Origin: Candidatus Limosilactobacillus intestinipullorum | GTDB lineage: Bacteria > Bacillota > Bacilli > Lactobacillales > Lactobacillaceae | Length of the DNA: 59,233 nt | NCBI GenBank assembly: GCA_019117185.1 | Contig: DXAF01000024.1 | Span: 1 to 59,233 of the forward strand | Direction of reading: 5' to 3' | In this document: in pieces, positions 57,578 through 59,233 of the stretch | Layout of the letters: every line of letters begins with the position of its first letter | Numbering within the stretch: position 1 is the stretch's first letter | Translations under genes and position numbers: made by a program | Notes under the pieces: generated by a model | Databases searched by the model: none | The model's input: the letters and a program-made list of their open reading frames with translations, nothing else | Told to the model about the DNA's origin: nothing

Positions 57578-59233
57578 TTACTTTAATTCCAGCTTCTTGC
57601 CATCCAGATCAATCGTGATTGGGTCACCGGATACCAAGTCGATCTTCGTACCGTGCTTGTCAACCTTGACCTTCAGGATCCGGCCACGGAACATCTGACG
57701 GAATTGGTAGGAGTTCCACTTCTTTGGCAGGAATGGTGCGTAATGCAGTTCGTTGTCACGAACCCGCATCCCAGCGAACCCTTGAACGATGTCCAGCCAG
57801 CTACCAGTCATCGAAGTGATGTGCAGACCGTCGGAAGTATCGTTGTTGTAGTTGTCCAGGTCAAGCCGAGCCGACCGTTCGTACAGTTCAACGGCCTTGT
57901 CTTCGTAACCCAGGTCAGCGGCAATGATGGAGTATACGGAAGCGGATAGACTTGATTCGTGAACGGTGAATTGTTCGTAGAAGTCAAAGTTGTGCTTCTT
58001 TTGTTCCTTCGTAAAGTCGTCGATGAAGTCCCAGAGGCCCTGGATGACGTCACCCTGCTTAACGTACGGTGAACGTAAGATCCGGTCCCACGACCAGTTT
58101 TGGTTCAGTGGCAGTTGGTCACTTGGAATTTCGGAAACTGGTGTCAGGTCCTTGTCCATGAAGCCGTCGTTTTCTGGGAAGATGTCCCGTTGCTTGTCGT
58201 ATGGCAGGTACATGTTGTCGGCAATGCCCTTCCAACGCCGCTTTTCGTCTTCGGAAACGTCAAGTTTCTTAGCAACCTCTGGGTCAACCTGATCCAGGAT
58301 TTCCAGCGTGTATTGGAGCGTCCACCGGCAGAGCAGGTTGGTGTACCAGTCGTTGTTTACGTTGTTGTCGTATTCGTCCGGACCAGTAACGGCGTGGAGC
58401 ATGTACTTGTTCTTGTTTTGTGAGTAGTGAACCCGGTCAGCCCAGAACCGTGAAATTTCGGTCAGAACCTTGGCACCTTCGTGGAGGACGTATGACTTGT
58501 CGCCGGTGTACTTAGTGTACAGGTAGATGGCGTAGGCAATGTCCCCGTTCCGGTGGATTTCTTCGAAGGTAATTTCCCATTCGTTGTGACATTCGATCCC
58601 GTTGAAGGTAACCATTGGGAACAGCGCACCCTTCAAGCCCTGTTGTTGGGCGTTGACGTAAGCACCATCCAGTTGCTTGTAACGGTACATCAGCAGGTTA
58701 CGAGCAACTTCTGGGTTGGCAACCCCCAGGTAAACCGGAATACAGTAGGCTTCGGTATCCCAGTAAGTAGCACCACCGTACTTTTCACCAGTGAAGCCCT
58801 TTGGTGAGATGTTCAGCCGGTAATCTTGACCGTAGTAAGTGGAGAAGAGTTGGAAGAGGTTGAAACGAATCCCTTGTTGGGCCCCTTCGTCACCGTCAAT
58901 TTCAACGTCAGACTTGGTCCAGCGGTCAGCCCATTCCTTAACGTGGGGGTCGAGCAGGTCGTCGAAGCTCTGGGCGTCGAGTTGGGCACTCAGTTCGTCC
59001 AGGTGCTTTTCAATGGCTTCCTGACCATCGAAGTCCCGGGAAGTAACAACGACCGTCCGCTTTTCAAGGTTAACTTCCTTGCCCGCAGCAACGGTGCCGG
59101 CAAAGGTGTTGTAAGCATCCTTGTCGTCAGTACCGTCACCCACGTGGTCCAGGTTGGTCTTGGAAGTCGTCTTCATGCCAACAGTAAATTGTGGCGTTCC
59201 GAAGTCGTTCTTCTTCGTCATGGAAGTCAGTTC
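57578..59233 (-). CDS. mapA: Maltose phosphorylase, 3' part only
   Basis: Phosphorolysis of maltose to glucose and beta-glucose 1-phosphate (GH65 family). The frame is still open at the window edge, giving the C-terminal 551 codons; GH65 maltose phosphorylases are about 750-770 residues, so roughly 200 are missing. The catalytic acid lies in HAVTGPDEYDNNVNND; the TYWDTEAYCIPVY segment and the late HITSMTGSWLDIVQGFAGM are family signatures. The ATG at 59221 is internal. Operon with pgmB. Confidence 0.93.
   Translation of the reverse strand, partial: ELTSMTKKNDFGTPQFTVGMKTTSKTNLDHVGDGTDDKDAYNTFAGTVAAGKEVNLEKRTVVVTSRDFDGQEAIEKHLDELSAQLDAQSFDDLLDPHVKEWADRWTKSDVEIDGDEGAQQGIRFNLFQLFSTYYGQDYRLNISPKGFTGEKYGGATYWDTEAYCIPVYLGVANPEVARNLLMYRYKQLDGAYVNAQQQGLKGALFPMVTFNGIECHNEWEITFEEIHRNGDIAYAIYLYTKYTGDKSYVLHEGAKVLTEISRFWADRVHYSQNKNKYMLHAVTGPDEYDNNVNNDWYTNLLCRWTLQYTLEILDQVDPEVAKKLDVSEDEKRRWKGIADNMYLPYDKQRDIFPENDGFMDKDLTPVSEIPSDQLPLNQNWSWDRILRSPYVKQGDVIQGLWDFIDDFTKEQKKHNFDFYEQFTVHESSLSASVYSIIAADLGYEDKAVELYERSARLDLDNYNNDTSDGLHITSMTGSWLDIVQGFAGMRVRDNELHYAPFLPKKWNSYQFRQMFRGRILKVKVDKHGTKIDLVSGDPITIDLDGKKLELK

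Overview
The window looks like a chromosomal segment of a heterofermentative lactobacillus, most likely Limosilactobacillus or a close relative. This is inferred from gene content (maltose phosphorylase, CBS-less IMPDH, Noc next to ParA/ParB, DUF1129 and DUF951 neighbours of ychF, a rich 3'-end repeat family) and from moderately GC-rich coding DNA. Nearly every gene lies on the minus strand; only cfa, rlmD, a small membrane protein gene and guaC are on the plus strand. Together with rsmG-noc-parA-parB this suggests one replichore close to oriC. I see no rRNA, tRNA, CRISPR array, prophage or transposase.

Layout. 0-8 kb: fhs, the acetoin genes alsS-aldB, an AI-2E-type permease, cfa and an L-2-hydroxyacid dehydrogenase. 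8-13.8 kb: pyrDFE behind a PyrR attenuator, an OFA-type MFS carrier, azlCD. 13.9-18.2 kb: a VanRS-like two-component system, an LCP ligase and guaB. 18.3-23.5 kb: the deoxynucleoside operon deoC-deoB-pdp-deoD-deoR. 23.5-29.1 kb: DUF1129, ychF, DUF951, parB, parA, noc, rsmG, with a perfect Noc site and a parS-like inverted repeat upstream. 29.4-32.5 kb: a nucleoside hydrolase, nupC and a 950-base intergenic region with cre sites, an operator shared with the deo operon and a possible 300-nt ncRNA. 32.6-38.3 kb: a T-box-controlled amino acid permease, a glutamine-type ABC importer and T-box-controlled serS. 38.4-41.2 kb: two flavin reductases and ApbE. 41.4-46.9 kb: an rRNA methyltransferase, small proteins, a MarR regulator, pyrR. 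47-49.5 kb: purA and guaC, divergent. 49.5-55.2 kb: a two-component system co-transcribed with a small alarmone synthetase, a membrane glycerophosphodiesterase, an MFS carrier. 55.3-59.2 kb: aldo/keto reductase, a small secreted protein, and pgmB with the 3' part of mapA.

Nucleotide metabolism is the main theme: pyr, pur and gua biosynthesis plus nucleoside import and cleavage, tied together by PyrR attenuators, catabolite-repression sites and a shared LacI-type operator.

The most striking system is the three-gene flavin locus at 38.4-41.2 kb. An NADPH-FMN reductase is fused to a PAS domain and an acidic tail holding four ApbE-type flavinylation motifs, and it is encoded directly upstream of a cytosolic ApbE. 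It predicts a soluble multi-FMN electron carrier. Second is a family of intergenic hairpin repeats, at least eight copies in 59 kb in both orientations, whose stems covary.
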